Positions 38,509 to 48,014 of a DNA stretch of 62,563 bases are shown here, one piece after another. Every line of letters begins with the position of its first letter. Positions within the stretch are counted from its first letter, which is position 1. The notes beneath the pieces were generated by a model that had not been told where the DNA came from, ran no database searches, and was given only the letters and a program-made list of their open reading frames with translations. The stretch comes from Verrucomicrobiota bacterium (lineage in GTDB: Bacteria > Verrucomicrobiota > Verrucomicrobiia > Chthoniobacterales > UBA6821): positions 1 to 62,563 of the forward strand of contig JAIOPL010000025.1 of NCBI GenBank assembly GCA_021413925.1, in the 5' to 3' direction. The position numbers and the translations under genes are program-made.

Positions 38509-41213
38509 AAACACTCCCAGTACTCATGACCATCCTTGCTCTTCCTGTACTCACTGCCTCTCCCGAGAAACATAACAACCATGGGTCTTCCAAAAAAAGT
38601 GAGGGGGACGTTTCTGCGATCGTCGATACTATTGCAAAAGGAGATCCGAGGCTTTCTTCAAAGCCGCAGGTCTTCACTTTCCCCAACGGACTGACCCTGA
38701 TCGTCGAGGAGAACAAGGGTGCGCCCGTCGCGAGCGTGCAGGCTTGGTGCAATACCGGATCCATCCACGAAGGAAAGCTCTTGGGAGCCGGGCTTTCCCA
38801 TATTCTGGAGCATATGCTTTTCAAGGGGACTACCTCCCGGGCACCCGGCGTGATTGCGAGTCAGGTCCAGGATCAGGGGGGGTATATCAATGCCTACACC
38901 TCCTATGATCGTACTGTCTACTGGATCGATGTCCCTGCCACGGGTGCAGCCAAGGCGGTCGATATTCTGGCAGATGCCATGATGAACGCCACGCTTCCTG
39001 AAGCCGAGTACAACAAGGAACAGGAGGTCATTCGTCGTGAATTCGCAATGGGCTACGACAATCCCGATCGCACCGCCTCGCTCCTGCTCTTCCGAACGGC
39101 CTTCCACACGAGCCCATTCAAGGAACCGGTGATCGGTCATCTCGACATCTATAACAAGCTGAACCGGCAGGATGTCCTCGATTACTACAAGCGCCGCTAC
39201 GTTCCGAACAATCTCTGCTTTGTCGTGGTCGGCGATGTCAATGCCGCCGAGATCCGCGATCAATTGACAGCCTGCTTCGAGAAATATCCCCGTATGCCGC
39301 TCGAACCGGTGACGATCGCTGAGGAGCCACCTCAACTCGGTAAGCAAGAGGCCAGGGATACCTTCCCCACGGATCTCAGCCGCATGAATATAGCCTGGCG
39401 TGCTCCCGGCGCCACGAGTCCCGATGCACCCGCCGTCGAGGTCCTCTCGGCTGTTCTTGGGACGGGTACGAGCTCCATCCTGAATACGGAGGTTCGTGAG
39501 AAGAAGGGGCTGGTTCACCAGATCGGAGCAGGACTCTATACCCTGACCCCTAAGGAAGGCCTGATCTATGTCGGAGCAATTGCTGATCCCGACAAGCGTG
39601 ATGCCGCCGAGAAGGAGATCCTTGCCCAGGTGGAGAAAGTCGCAAGGGAGGGGATTACCCTCCCCGAACTGGCCAAGGCGAAGAAGGCTCTTCTCTACGA
39701 GCATTATCACGGACTGTCCACAATGCGAGGGCGTGCTTCCGACTATGGGAACGGCTGGCTGATGACAGGAAATGCAGAATTTGGGAAACGATACCTCGAG
39801 TCTATCGAGAAGGTGAAACCTGAGGATGTTCGCCGCGTGGCTGCCCTTTATCTCAAGCCGGAGGGACTCACCGTTACCTCGCTCGATCCGATCGATCATA
39901 CAAAATCAGGTGAGGGGGTTGACGCAAAAACTGCCGAATCAAAGATCAGCAAGGAAGTCCTTCCCAATGGTCTCCGAGTCCTTATTCATCAGGATAACCG
40001 GCTCCCCTTGGTCTCCATCATCGCCGCATTCCGCGGAGGTCTCTTGGCCGAGATTCCTGAGAAGAACGGAGTCTCCCAGCTTGCAGCTAGCACCATTGTG
40101 AAGGGAACCCGGACCCGCACGGCCCAGCAGATCGCCGAGTCCGTTGAGCATGTGGGGGGATCGATCGGAGCCACTTCGGGCAACAATAGCTTCTCGGTCG
40201 CCGTCGAGGTGATGAAGGATGATCTTCCGCTAGGTATGCAGATCCTCTCGGATGTCCTGCTCAACGCCACTTTTCCGGAGGGAGAAGTCGCCCTAGAGAA
40301 GGATTCCCAGCTTGCGTCGATCAAGGCCGAGGATGACCAGATCACCACGACGGCTCGCAATCTCCTCAAGCCGCGTCTCTACGGGAGCCATCCCTACGCA
40401 CTCCGTACTACCGGGTCCCCGGAAACCGTTTCCAAGCTGACCCCTTCCGATTTGAAGGCCTATCGGGACAGGCTCGTTGTCGGCAAGAACGGAGTCCTCA
40501 CCATCTTCGGTGCGGTGAATCCCGACGAAGTGCTGGCCCTTGCGAAAAAAGAATTCGGGACTCTCCCTTCAGGCGAGATCTCCTTGGCCCAACCTCCTGT
40601 CTCTTCACCACTCAAGGAATCTGTGGAGGCTTCTGCCGAGCGCCAGAAACAGCAGTCGGTGATCATGAGGGGATTCCTGGGAACAACGATCGATGCAGTC
40701 GACCGACCTGCTCTGGAACTGATCGAGGAGGCTTCCAGCGATTTGGGCTCGCGCTTCTTTGTCCGCATCCGCGAAAAGCTCGGACTGGCGTATTTTGTAG
40801 GAGCGTCGAACTCCACCGGCCTGGCGCCCGGCGCCTTCGTCTTTTATCTCGGCACCGATCCGAAGAAGGTTGATCTGGCCAAGCATGAGTTCAACGACGA
40901 GATCGACAAGCTTGCTGCCGAGGGCCTTACGCAGGTCGAGCTCGACCGGGCTAAGGCCAAGCTGCTGGGCGCAGAGGCGATCCGAAATCAGTCAGCGGCT
41001 GCACTTGGCGGAGTCTGTGCAACTAACGAACTGCTCGGCCTTGGCTACGATCATGACAAGGTCCGTAAGGCCGAGATTGAAAAGGTAACCCTTGAGGATA
41101 CCAAGCGAGTGGCCAACAAATATTTCGGCGATGCCAAGAGCGTAGAAGTTGTCGTAGGTCCTCCAGTATCCAAGGCTGCCGAACCGCTTCACAATCCCAC
41201 CAAGGCACCTTAG
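38505..41213 (+). CDS. M16-family zinc peptidase (two-domain, exported)
   Basis: A 902-residue protein with a signal peptide (LPVLMTILALPVLTAS). The first half is an active M16 domain: HILEHMLFKGT gives His99-x2-Glu102-His103, the inverted zinc motif, with the distal Glu in the NKEQEVIRREF region. The second half (from about residue 485, EVLPNGLRVLIHQDNRLPLV) is the matching inactive domain, where GVSQLAASTIVKGT replaces the zinc motif. This single-chain pseudo-dimer is typical of pitrilysin-like M16 peptidases. It would degrade peptides in the periplasm. The C-terminus has no anchor. It is coupled to the Minf_1886 gene. Confidence 0.93.
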   Translation: MKTLPVLMTILALPVLTASPEKHNNHGSSKKSEGDVSAIVDTIAKGDPRLSSKPQVFTFPNGLTLIVEENKGAPVASVQAWCNTGSIHEGKLLGAGLSHILEHMLFKGTTSRAPGVIASQVQDQGGYINAYTSYDRTVYWIDVPATGAAKAVDILADAMMNATLPEAEYNKEQEVIRREFAMGYDNPDRTASLLLFRTAFHTSPFKEPVIGHLDIYNKLNRQDVLDYYKRRYVPNNLCFVVVGDVNAAEIRDQLTACFEKYPRMPLEPVTIAEEPPQLGKQEARDTFPTDLSRMNIAWRAPGATSPDAPAVEVLSAVLGTGTSSILNTEVREKKGLVHQIGAGLYTLTPKEGLIYVGAIADPDKRDAAEKEILAQVEKVAREGITLPELAKAKKALLYEHYHGLSTMRGRASDYGNGWLMTGNAEFGKRYLESIEKVKPEDVRRVAALYLKPEGLTVTSLDPIDHTKSGEGVDAKTAESKISKEVLPNGLRVLIHQDNRLPLVSIIAAFRGGLLAEIPEKNGVSQLAASTIVKGTRTRTAQQIAESVEHVGGSIGATSGNNSFSVAVEVMKDDLPLGMQILSDVLLNATFPEGEVALEKDSQLASIKAEDDQITTTARNLLKPRLYGSHPYALRTTGSPETVSKLTPSDLKAYRDRLVVGKNGVLTIFGAVNPDEVLALAKKEFGTLPSGEISLAQPPVSSPLKESVEASAERQKQQSVIMRGFLGTTIDAVDRPALELIEEASSDLGSRFFVRIREKLGLAYFVGASNSTGLAPGAFVFYLGTDPKKVDLAKHEFNDEIDKLAAEGLTQVELDRAKAKLLGAEAIRNQSAAALGGVCATNELLGLGYDHDKVRKAEIEKVTLEDTKRVANKYFGDAKSVEVVVGPPVSKAAEPLHNPTKAP

Positions 41214-41262
41214 CTCATTTCTTCCCATTACCCATCACCTAAACCCCATACCCTACAATCCC

Positions 41263-41715
41263 ATGGCCGAAATCCAGCAATCAACAAACTCCGCCGATCT
41301 CACCCAGCGCTTCATCGAACTTGTGATGATGAATGCACAGCAGGCAGCCCTCTGTCTCGGACAGATGGCCCATCCCTCCACAGGCAAAGCTGAGGTCAAT
41401 CTCGATGCTGCCAAGATGTTCATCGACCACCTGGAGATCATCAAGGAGAAGACCCGGGGAAACCTCAACCAGGATGAAGAAAAAATCCTGACCAGCGTCC
41501 TCTCGGAACTCCAGTTGGCCTTCGTTCAGGTGGCTTCAGGTTCAGTTGCTGGAGCCGAATCCGGAGCCACCGGACATGTCCATGATGAGAATTGCACTCA
41601 TGATCACGTTGATGCTACTGGGCCGACAATCCAGTCCGAGATCCCAAAAGCCGAGTCAACTCCCGTCGAGGAAGACGAGGGTAAGAAGAAGTTCACCAAG
41701 AGCTACGGCGCTTAG
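41263..41715 (+). CDS. DUF1844 domain protein
   Basis: 150 residues. The N-terminal ~85 residues (FIELVMMNAQQAALCLGQ, VNLDAAKMFIDHLEIIKEKT, NLNQDEEKILTSVLSELQLA) match DUF1844, a small helical domain found in Verrucomicrobia, Planctomycetes and deltaproteobacteria. The tail is acidic with a His-rich stretch (HVHDENCTHDHVD, after G at about 105) that could bind metal. Function unknown. It is next to the CHI-like gene (2-bp gap) and 49 bp after the M16 gene. Confidence 0.85.
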   Translation: MAEIQQSTNSADLTQRFIELVMMNAQQAALCLGQMAHPSTGKAEVNLDAAKMFIDHLEIIKEKTRGNLNQDEEKILTSVLSELQLAFVQVASGSVAGAESGATGHVHDENCTHDHVDATGPTIQSEIPKAESTPVEEDEGKKKFTKSYGA

Positions 41716-41717
41716 CA

Positions 41718-42284
41718 ATGAAGAGAGGATTCACACTTCCTATCCTTTCTCTGCTTCTGAGCGCGTTGCCTCTGAAGGCCCTTGAGATTCAAGGGGTGAG
41801 CGTTCCTCCGATGGCTCAGGTCAATGGTCAGAAACTGCAGCTCAATGGTGCGGGATTGCGTACATTCACCCTGCTGATGATCCCGATCAAGATCTACGTA
41901 GCCTCAGTCTACACTCCTGCGGCGATCAGGACGGCGACATCCATGATGTCTTCACAGGGCCCCATGCAGTTCGACTTCACCTTCCTGCGAGCCGTCGGTC
42001 AATCCGATGTAGTCAAGGCTTGGACCTCTCAGTTTGCCCAGAGCGTCAGCTACACCTATCCCGGCTATGCACGGGATCGCGATGCTTTCATTGCCATGCT
42101 CGGTCCCTTGAAAAACTTGGGGGTTGAGCAGGTCCAGTTTATCGGCACGAACACCATTGTGATCGATCAAGGAACCCTGAAGGGAACCATCCCGGGGCGC
42201 GACTTCCAGAAATCCTTTCTCAGCCTCTGGTTCGGGTCGAATCCTGTGGCCGCCGATCTGAAAGCGTCCTTGCTGGGTAAGTAA
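41718..42284 (+). CDS. Chalcone isomerase-like secreted protein
   Basis: 188 residues with a signal peptide (GFTLPILSLLLSALPLKA). The mature part (PPMAQVNGQKLQLNGAGLRT, IPIKIYVASVYT) is the CHI-like fold widespread in bacteria. The pattern G-x-G-x-R-x-x-x-x-x-x-K-x-Y-V-x-x-L/V-Y is clear. The fold can bind fatty acids or act as an isomerase in plants; bacterial members are uncharacterised and probably bind lipids in the periplasm. It is the last gene of the forward operon and converges on the beta-CASP nuclease gene with only 13 bp between stops. Confidence 0.88.
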   Translation: MKRGFTLPILSLLLSALPLKALEIQGVSVPPMAQVNGQKLQLNGAGLRTFTLLMIPIKIYVASVYTPAAIRTATSMMSSQGPMQFDFTFLRAVGQSDVVKAWTSQFAQSVSYTYPGYARDRDAFIAMLGPLKNLGVEQVQFIGTNTIVIDQGTLKGTIPGRDFQKSFLSLWFGSNPVAADLKASLLGK

Positions 42285-42297
42285 TCTTTACGATCTT

Positions 42298-43671
42298 CTA
42301 CAGCTCGATCGTCTGTCCTGGGGGAGGTGCGATGACCTTGGTGTCAGGTAGCGCTGAGTAGAGTTCGCTCTTGAACCATTCGACTGCCGGTTCGTCTCCA
42401 TGGACCAGAAGGATGGTCTTAGGCCTGACCTTGATCGCATAGGAGAGAAGATCATCCCTCTGAGCATGGGCACTGAAGGTGAAGACCTCCCTGTGGCAGT
42501 GAAAGGGAACGGGCGCCCCCGCTGAGGTAAGTTGCACGACGCTTCCCGGTTCAGCATTCCTGACATGTCCCGCGGGTGAGTTGGGATCTGCATAGCCGAC
42601 AAAGAAAAGATACTGAGAAGGATCAGGCAGCACCTTCCGGGCAAAGACATTGGAGAGAGTATTCTCGGTCATCATGCCGCTGCTGAGTGCATAGATGGCA
42701 CGCTTTCGGGGGTTGAGCGATTGAATCTCAGCCCCCCCGGCCACATACGGGGCGACGTCATTCATAAGGCGGAGATGGGGGAGGCGTCTCGGCACTTGAG
42801 CAGCCATTGTGTCGTAGACAGCTGTGATCTTGCTGCTGAGTCCCCCGACATAGAGAGGGGTGGGGGGGATGACGCGGTCTCTCTGCATTTGCCAGAGCAG
42901 TGCCATGACCTCCTGGGTCTTTCCGAGAGCGAAGACCGGGATTGTTATGCTGGCCCCTTCCCCGAGAGCCGCAGCGACGGCTGATGCAAATCGGATTTCT
43001 TCCTTAGCTCTGGTGAAGCCGTCGGGTAAAGGGGCATTCCCACGGGTCGTCTCCATGAGCAGGACATCGACCGGTTCCTCGGGGAAGCGGGCTCCTGTCT
43101 GGATGGTCTGGTCCTCGAAGTTCACGTCGCCCGTGTAGAAGAACTTCTTACCCTCCGAGCGGATCATGACGCCTGCGGAGCCTAGGATATGTCCCGCGTC
43201 ATGGAAGGTGACTGTTGTTGAGTCAGTCTCTCCCGCGACACGATCACCATCCAGCGAGAGAGGGCGCTCGAGAGCGCAGTGCCGCCACATACGCGAAGCC
43301 ATTTCAATGGCGCGGTGACTGAAGAGGGGATAGTCGGCAAGTTTCAGTTCTTCCTGCTGGCGGTTCATGACATTGACCGAATTGTGCAGCATGACATCGG
43401 CAATCCGGGCGGTGCCCAGGGTCATGAGGACGGGCATTCCCGGCTGACGGGACTGGAGTAGGGGAAGACAACCGACATGGTCCTGATGGGCATGGGTGAG
43501 GATCGTGGAGCGGATCGATCCATTTTCCACCTCCTCCAAGATGGGTGTCGCGTCATGGCCGACCTGCTCGGGATCCATGCCGCAGTCGAGGATCACGGAA
43601 CCCTCCGGAAGGTCGAGGCGATAACAGTTGGAACCGATCCCGGCACTCCTCGTCAGATTCGTAAAACGCAT
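42298..43671 (-). CDS. Beta-CASP metallo-beta-lactamase ribonuclease
   Basis: A 457-residue protein combining a metallo-beta-lactamase fold (THAHQDHVGCLPLL for the H-x-H-x-D-H motif, DAGHILGSAG, TGDVNFEDQT) with a beta-CASP insertion (PVFALGKTQEVMALLWQ) and the C-terminal motifs FSAHAQRDDLL and VHGDEPAVEWF. This is the RNA-processing exonuclease/CPSF-like family (YbiB/Ysh1-like). It is expected to cut or trim RNA in the cytoplasm using two zinc ions; all ligands appear present, so it should be active. H-x-Q-D-H rather than H-x-D-H is the only variation noticed. Confidence 0.92.
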   Translation of the reverse strand: MRFTNLTRSAGIGSNCYRLDLPEGSVILDCGMDPEQVGHDATPILEEVENGSIRSTILTHAHQDHVGCLPLLQSRQPGMPVLMTLGTARIADVMLHNSVNVMNRQQEELKLADYPLFSHRAIEMASRMWRHCALERPLSLDGDRVAGETDSTTVTFHDAGHILGSAGVMIRSEGKKFFYTGDVNFEDQTIQTGARFPEEPVDVLLMETTRGNAPLPDGFTRAKEEIRFASAVAAALGEGASITIPVFALGKTQEVMALLWQMQRDRVIPPTPLYVGGLSSKITAVYDTMAAQVPRRLPHLRLMNDVAPYVAGGAEIQSLNPRKRAIYALSSGMMTENTLSNVFARKVLPDPSQYLFFVGYADPNSPAGHVRNAEPGSVVQLTSAGAPVPFHCHREVFTFSAHAQRDDLLSYAIKVRPKTILLVHGDEPAVEWFKSELYSALPDTKVIAPPPGQTIEL

Positions 43672-43811
43672 GATCGTGAAGTCTATGAGAACGTTATCAG
43701 AACCCGCGAGGGCAATTTCGACTCAGTCCGTCTTAGTCATGAGTTCAGGGGAATCTAAAAACCCTCAAATCATACTGCAACTTTCCAAAGGACATGGTGT
43801 TGTAGTAACTG

Positions 43812-45239
43812 ATGTTCTCCCCGTTTCCCGAAAAGCTCTGGGATCGCAAGATGGCTGCACATCTGCTTGATAGGGCAGGCTTTGGAGGCACTCCTTCGGA
43901 GATAGATGCACTAGTCAGAATGGGGCCGGAAAAGGCTGTGGCCACCTTTATCCAGGCTGATGATGACAGTGATCTGTTTCCGAGACCCGAGTTACTCATG
44001 CCGGATCAACGCCTCGAGTACAAGCGGCGTGAAAAAGCGGCACTCACGGAGGACGAGCGCAAGACAGTAGTGAAGGAGTTACGCAAAGTGGAGGCCGCAT
44101 CGATGCTCGATCTCCGCCTCTGGTGGCTAAATAGGATGCGCTACACAGCCGCCCCCCTACAGGAAAAGGCCACCCTCTTCTGGCACGGTCACTTCGCCAC
44201 CAGCAATCAGAAGGTGAATGATCCCTACCTGATGTGGCAGCAGAACGATACGCTTCGCCGTTACGCCCTCGGGAAGTTTCCCGATATGCTCAAGGCCTTG
44301 TCACGCGATCCGGCCATGATCCGGTGGCTCGATCTCGGTCAGAGTCGCAAGGACCATCCCAACGAGAACTTTGCCCGTGAGATCATGGAACTCTTCTCCT
44401 TGGGTGAGGGTCATTACACAGAGAGGGATATCCAGGAATCAGCCCGTGCCTTCACCGGATACCGCATCAATTACGAGACCGGCCAGTTTCACTTTCAGGA
44501 AAGGGATTTTGATCCCGGCACGAAGACGTTTTTCGACAAGACGGGAAACTTATCAGGTGATGACATCATCGATGCGATCGTGGCTCAACCCCAGTGCGCT
44601 CGGTTCATTGGAAAAAAACTCTGGGTCTTTTTCGTGGCTGAGAATCCTCCTGAAGCAACCCTCAGCGCCGTGGCAGAACTCCTGCTCTCCAACGGTTATG
44701 ATATCGGGGCAACCCTCCAAAAGATCTTCAGCAGCTCTGTCTTCTATTCGCCTAAGGTCGTCCATCACCAGATTAAGAGTCCAGTGCAATGGATCATGCA
44801 GACAACCAAGATGCTGGAGATCCCTCTTCCGGATGAGCGAGTGCTGGAAAACTCCCTCTCCTCGCTGGGTCAGGTTGTTTTCGCTCCGCCGAACGTCAAG
44901 GGCTGGGATGGAGGGCGTTCATGGATCAGCGCCTCCAGTCTACTCTATCGTTACAACCTGGCAGCCTATCTGCTCAGTGGGAAGGCTCGCATCCTGGGTG
45001 GCGGCAATACCAAGATCGCGGTGATTCCTCTGGAAACAATCGCCCCGTTAAGCCTCCGGGGGAGCTCCGACCAGCTTCTGGATGAACTGGCATTTCGGGT
45101 GTTCAACTACCCGCTTCCTATCAAGGATCGCGCCACCTACCTGACCTATCTGGAAAAACACCCAACACCTTATTCCGATAATGTCGTCCGCGATCTCATG
45201 CAGCTCATGATGAGCACCCCCGACTACCAACTGACATAA
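43812..45239 (+). CDS. DUF1800 domain protein
   Basis: 475 residues. The N-terminal KMAAHLLDRAGFGGTPSEID is the conserved DUF1800 start, followed by MRYTAAPLQEKATLFWHGHF, REIMELFSLGEGHYTERDI and C-terminal VKGWDGGRSWISASSLLYR. DUF1800 proteins almost always pair with a DUF1501 protein, as here (gene at 45419). They are abundant in planctomycetes and verrucomicrobia and probably act in the cell envelope, but the activity is unknown. No clear signal peptide is visible at the chosen ATG. Confidence 0.93.
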   Translation: MFSPFPEKLWDRKMAAHLLDRAGFGGTPSEIDALVRMGPEKAVATFIQADDDSDLFPRPELLMPDQRLEYKRREKAALTEDERKTVVKELRKVEAASMLDLRLWWLNRMRYTAAPLQEKATLFWHGHFATSNQKVNDPYLMWQQNDTLRRYALGKFPDMLKALSRDPAMIRWLDLGQSRKDHPNENFAREIMELFSLGEGHYTERDIQESARAFTGYRINYETGQFHFQERDFDPGTKTFFDKTGNLSGDDIIDAIVAQPQCARFIGKKLWVFFVAENPPEATLSAVAELLLSNGYDIGATLQKIFSSSVFYSPKVVHHQIKSPVQWIMQTTKMLEIPLPDERVLENSLSSLGQVVFAPPNVKGWDGGRSWISASSLLYRYNLAAYLLSGKARILGGGNTKIAVIPLETIAPLSLRGSSDQLLDELAFRVFNYPLPIKDRATYLTYLEKHPTPYSDNVVRDLMQLMMSTPDYQLT

Positions 45240-45244
45240 GTGAA

Positions 45245-45410
45245 AAGGATGAGAGCTGAAACTTGAAAGCTGAAATAAAGTGCGGCCTTATGAAATCAAG
45301 TAAGTTTTTATCAGATTCTCAAATATTTCGTGCCAAGTTGATATATCGATTTCATCCGATCCAGTAACTACCTTCATATTCTTCAGGTTTCAGGTTTCAC
45401 CTTTCATCCC
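45245..45410. repeat. Inverted GAAACTTGAAAGCTGAAA arms between DUF1800 and DUF1501
   Basis: Left arm GAGAGCTGAAACTTGAAAGC (45250-45269); right arm TTCAGGTTTCAGGTTTCACC (45381-45400). About 110 bp lies between. This is the same heptamer family as around acnA. The 179-bp gap would have to carry any promoter for the DUF1501 gene. Confidence 0.55.
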
Positions 45411-45418
45411 TCCTTCCC

Positions 45419-46756
45419 ATGAAATCCCCCAAAGATCAACCCCTCCATACTCGGCGTGACTTTCTCAGGACATCGGTTCTAGGAGGTGCCCTTGCCTACA
45501 CGGTTCCTCTCTTTCTGGAGAAGACCTTTCTCTGTCTCGACACCATGGCCGCTGCCACTCCTGGACAGATCACGACGGGTAAGGATGGCACTATCCTGAT
45601 CGTGCTCCAACTGGCAGGTGGCAACGATGGGATGAACACACTCATTCCCTACGGGGATGACGCTTACTACAAGGCTCGCCCAAAAATCGCTATTCCAAAG
45701 ACGGGCGTCCTCAGGATCAGCGACTATGCAGGTCTTCATCCGAAGCTGACCGGCCTCCATGATCTCTACGCTCAGGGCTGCCTAGGCATGGTGCAAGGCG
45801 TCGGTTACCCTAATCCTAATCGCTCACACTTCCGATCGACCGAGATCTGGCAGACAGGAAGTGATGCAGACAAGAACGAGTCTGAAGGATGGCTTGGAAA
45901 ATATTTTGATAACTGCTGCCAGGGAACTGACCCCTCCACGGTGGGGGTGGCGATCGGCGGACAGACTCCCCAGGCTTTTGCCTCACCGATACCCAAGGGG
46001 GTGGCATTCAGTAATCCCGAGCAGTTCCGCTATATGAGCGATGCTGCGAGCGATCCGGCCTCAGCCGACATGTTCATGAGGCAAATGAACCAGCTTGCCG
46101 ATGCGGGACACAGTTCCCTGAGTGAGAATTCAGGAGGTTCGATCGGGATGATCTCCGGACCGGCGGACGACGAAGGGAGCACCGTCGAGTTCCTCCAGAG
46201 GACAGCTCTTGGTGCGCAGATGAGCAGTGACAAGATCCTTGCTATCACTCGGAAGACCAAGAGCTCGGTCAACTACCCGCAGTCACAGCTCGGGAACAAC
46301 CTCAATCTGGTCGGTCGCCTGATTGCCGGAGGATTGCCAACACGCGTCTATTACGTTTCTCAGGGAGGGTTCGACACGCATGCGAACCAGTTGCCCTCTC
46401 ATGAGCGTCTTATGAACGATCTGAGCATGGCAACATCCGCCTTTGCGCAGGATCTGAAGGCTCAGGGGAATTTCAACCGCGTTCTGATGATTTCCTTCAG
46501 CGAGTTCGGTCGCCGTGTTTCCGAGAACGCCAGTGGCGGTACGGATCACGGAGCCGCCGCACCACTCTTCGTCATGGGAGGGGGAGTGAAGCCCGGTCTT
46601 TACGGTAACTATCCAAGCCTGACCGATCTGCACGACGGCGATCTCAAGTTCGGCACGGACTTTCGTTCCGTCTATGCCACGGCTCTTGAGAAATGGCTCG
46701 GAGCGCCGAGCGAAATGGTCCTCGGGAAGAAGTACCCTCTCTTACCCTTTATCTAG
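45419..46756 (+). CDS. DUF1501 domain protein, Tat-exported
   Basis: A 445-residue protein. The N-terminus HTRRDFLRTSVLGGALAYTV carries a twin-arginine signal (TRRDFL). The body shows LIVLQLAGGNDGMNTLIPYG, RSHFRSTEIWQTG, GGFDTHANQLPSHERLM and SFSEFGRRVSENASGGTDHG, all classic DUF1501 motifs. The fold belongs to the alkaline phosphatase/sulfatase superfamily, with Asp/His metal ligands. It pairs with DUF1800 upstream; the two probably function together in the periplasm. Its stop overlaps the end of the convergent membrane-protein gene by 8 bp. Confidence 0.95.
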   Translation: MKSPKDQPLHTRRDFLRTSVLGGALAYTVPLFLEKTFLCLDTMAAATPGQITTGKDGTILIVLQLAGGNDGMNTLIPYGDDAYYKARPKIAIPKTGVLRISDYAGLHPKLTGLHDLYAQGCLGMVQGVGYPNPNRSHFRSTEIWQTGSDADKNESEGWLGKYFDNCCQGTDPSTVGVAIGGQTPQAFASPIPKGVAFSNPEQFRYMSDAASDPASADMFMRQMNQLADAGHSSLSENSGGSIGMISGPADDEGSTVEFLQRTALGAQMSSDKILAITRKTKSSVNYPQSQLGNNLNLVGRLIAGGLPTRVYYVSQGGFDTHANQLPSHERLMNDLSMATSAFAQDLKAQGNFNRVLMISFSEFGRRVSENASGGTDHGAAAPLFVMGGGVKPGLYGNYPSLTDLHDGDLKFGTDFRSVYATALEKWLGAPSEMVLGKKYPLLPFI

Positions 46757-47975
46757 GAGATCTAGGAAATCTGGGAAGCGTTTCTCGGACCAGCAGTCCC
46801 AGGGTGACGAAGGCAGGGGCCAGCCACGGAATAAGTATACCGTGACGTAAGGCGAGCATTGTGGCGGCAAGCGTTGCAACAGTCACTAGCACCGCCAGGA
46901 TCAGTGATGGTGTCCTGCCTGCCCGTACACCGATGAGGAGCAGTATCATGCATCCCGCACCGAGAACGATCTGGGAAATCCAGGAAAGATGCCTCCAAGC
47001 ACGTTGCGACTCCATTTGCTGAAGAGTTGCAAGGGAAGATAGGTCACCTTCGTGACACAGGACCACGAGGCCGTCATTCCACTGCATGTCGAAAGGGGCC
47101 GATTTCTCCCCACGCTCTTTCTGCTCAATTCCGAGAAGGAAGTCCTCAAGTCTAGGGGTAGGGGATTTGACCTTGTTGGATCTGCTCTCCTTGAGGGGAA
47201 GGGATCCGCGATTTGTAAGGAAAACCGGGGATCGTTCCGGAAACACAAGAAGCCTTCCTCCGAGAAGCCAGACAGGAGAAATGTCCGGGGAAGGTTTCAT
47301 GGATCCCAACCGGGAGATTTCCCGAAAAATCTCCCACCAGATGGATCCGACGATTTCGCCATGATTCGTTTCGGCAAAGAGTTGGAGACCACCCGAGGGA
47401 TCTGCTGAAGCTGGCAGAAAGCAATACTGGCCCTTATTTGATATTTTTCCGGGCACGCTTTCCAACCTCAAGGGATCACTGATCCAGTAGGGGAGATTAT
47501 AGCGGCAAAGGGGGATAGAATGGTACTCTGCTGCAGGCGAAGACTCCTGGGTTTGGATAATGTCAATTCCCTCGGCGCGGATCGTATTGAGAACTCCCAG
47601 CAGGAGTTGCTCTGATTCCTTATCCGAGGTCACTTTCCCTGCGATCAGGATCCGTGCCGGATGGAGTTTGCCCAAACCACGCAGAGCCATAGCGACGTCG
47701 AGGGATGCCAAGTTCCCGTTAGTGGCCGGAAGTTCAAGCGGTCTGATGGCGGGTGTTGGGGGATAATTTGGCAGTATTGATGGAGGGAGAGAAAGGAGGA
47801 GATGTTCCTCGAACGGCCACGTCAGGCCGAGCATTTGAACAAATGTGGCGAGCAGAATGATCGCACCAAAGGCGATGCTCAGGATAGGGGAGCTGATGTC
47901 CTTGGATTTGACTAATGCAGAGGGAGCCGCAGGCGTCCCCCCGTCATCTGATTCCTTGAGATAATAAAGTGCCAT
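46749..47975 (-). CDS. Membrane protein with an extracytoplasmic domain (CHASE2-like layout)
   Basis: 408 residues. One transmembrane helix near residues 32-50 (PILSIAFGAIILLATFVQML) is followed by about 270 extracytoplasmic residues, and then three C-terminal helices (SQIVLGAGCMILLLIGV, LILAVLVTVATLAATMLAL, LVRETL after LAPAFVTLGLL). That topology and the LASLDVAMALRGLGKLHPARILI segment recall CHASE2 sensor proteins, but no output domain is attached. The family is not recognised. It converges on the DUF1501 gene, with 8 bp overlapping, and is followed upstream by recN. Confidence 0.65.
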   Translation of the reverse strand: MALYYLKESDDGGTPAAPSALVKSKDISSPILSIAFGAIILLATFVQMLGLTWPFEEHLLLSLPPSILPNYPPTPAIRPLELPATNGNLASLDVAMALRGLGKLHPARILIAGKVTSDKESEQLLLGVLNTIRAEGIDIIQTQESSPAAEYHSIPLCRYNLPYWISDPLRLESVPGKISNKGQYCFLPASADPSGGLQLFAETNHGEIVGSIWWEIFREISRLGSMKPSPDISPVWLLGGRLLVFPERSPVFLTNRGSLPLKESRSNKVKSPTPRLEDFLLGIEQKERGEKSAPFDMQWNDGLVVLCHEGDLSSLATLQQMESQRAWRHLSWISQIVLGAGCMILLLIGVRAGRTPSLILAVLVTVATLAATMLALRHGILIPWLAPAFVTLGLLVRETLPRFPRSPR

Positions 47976-48014
47976 GACCGGTGCGTTACTCAGTGCTGTC
48001 CGCTGAAATCAACG

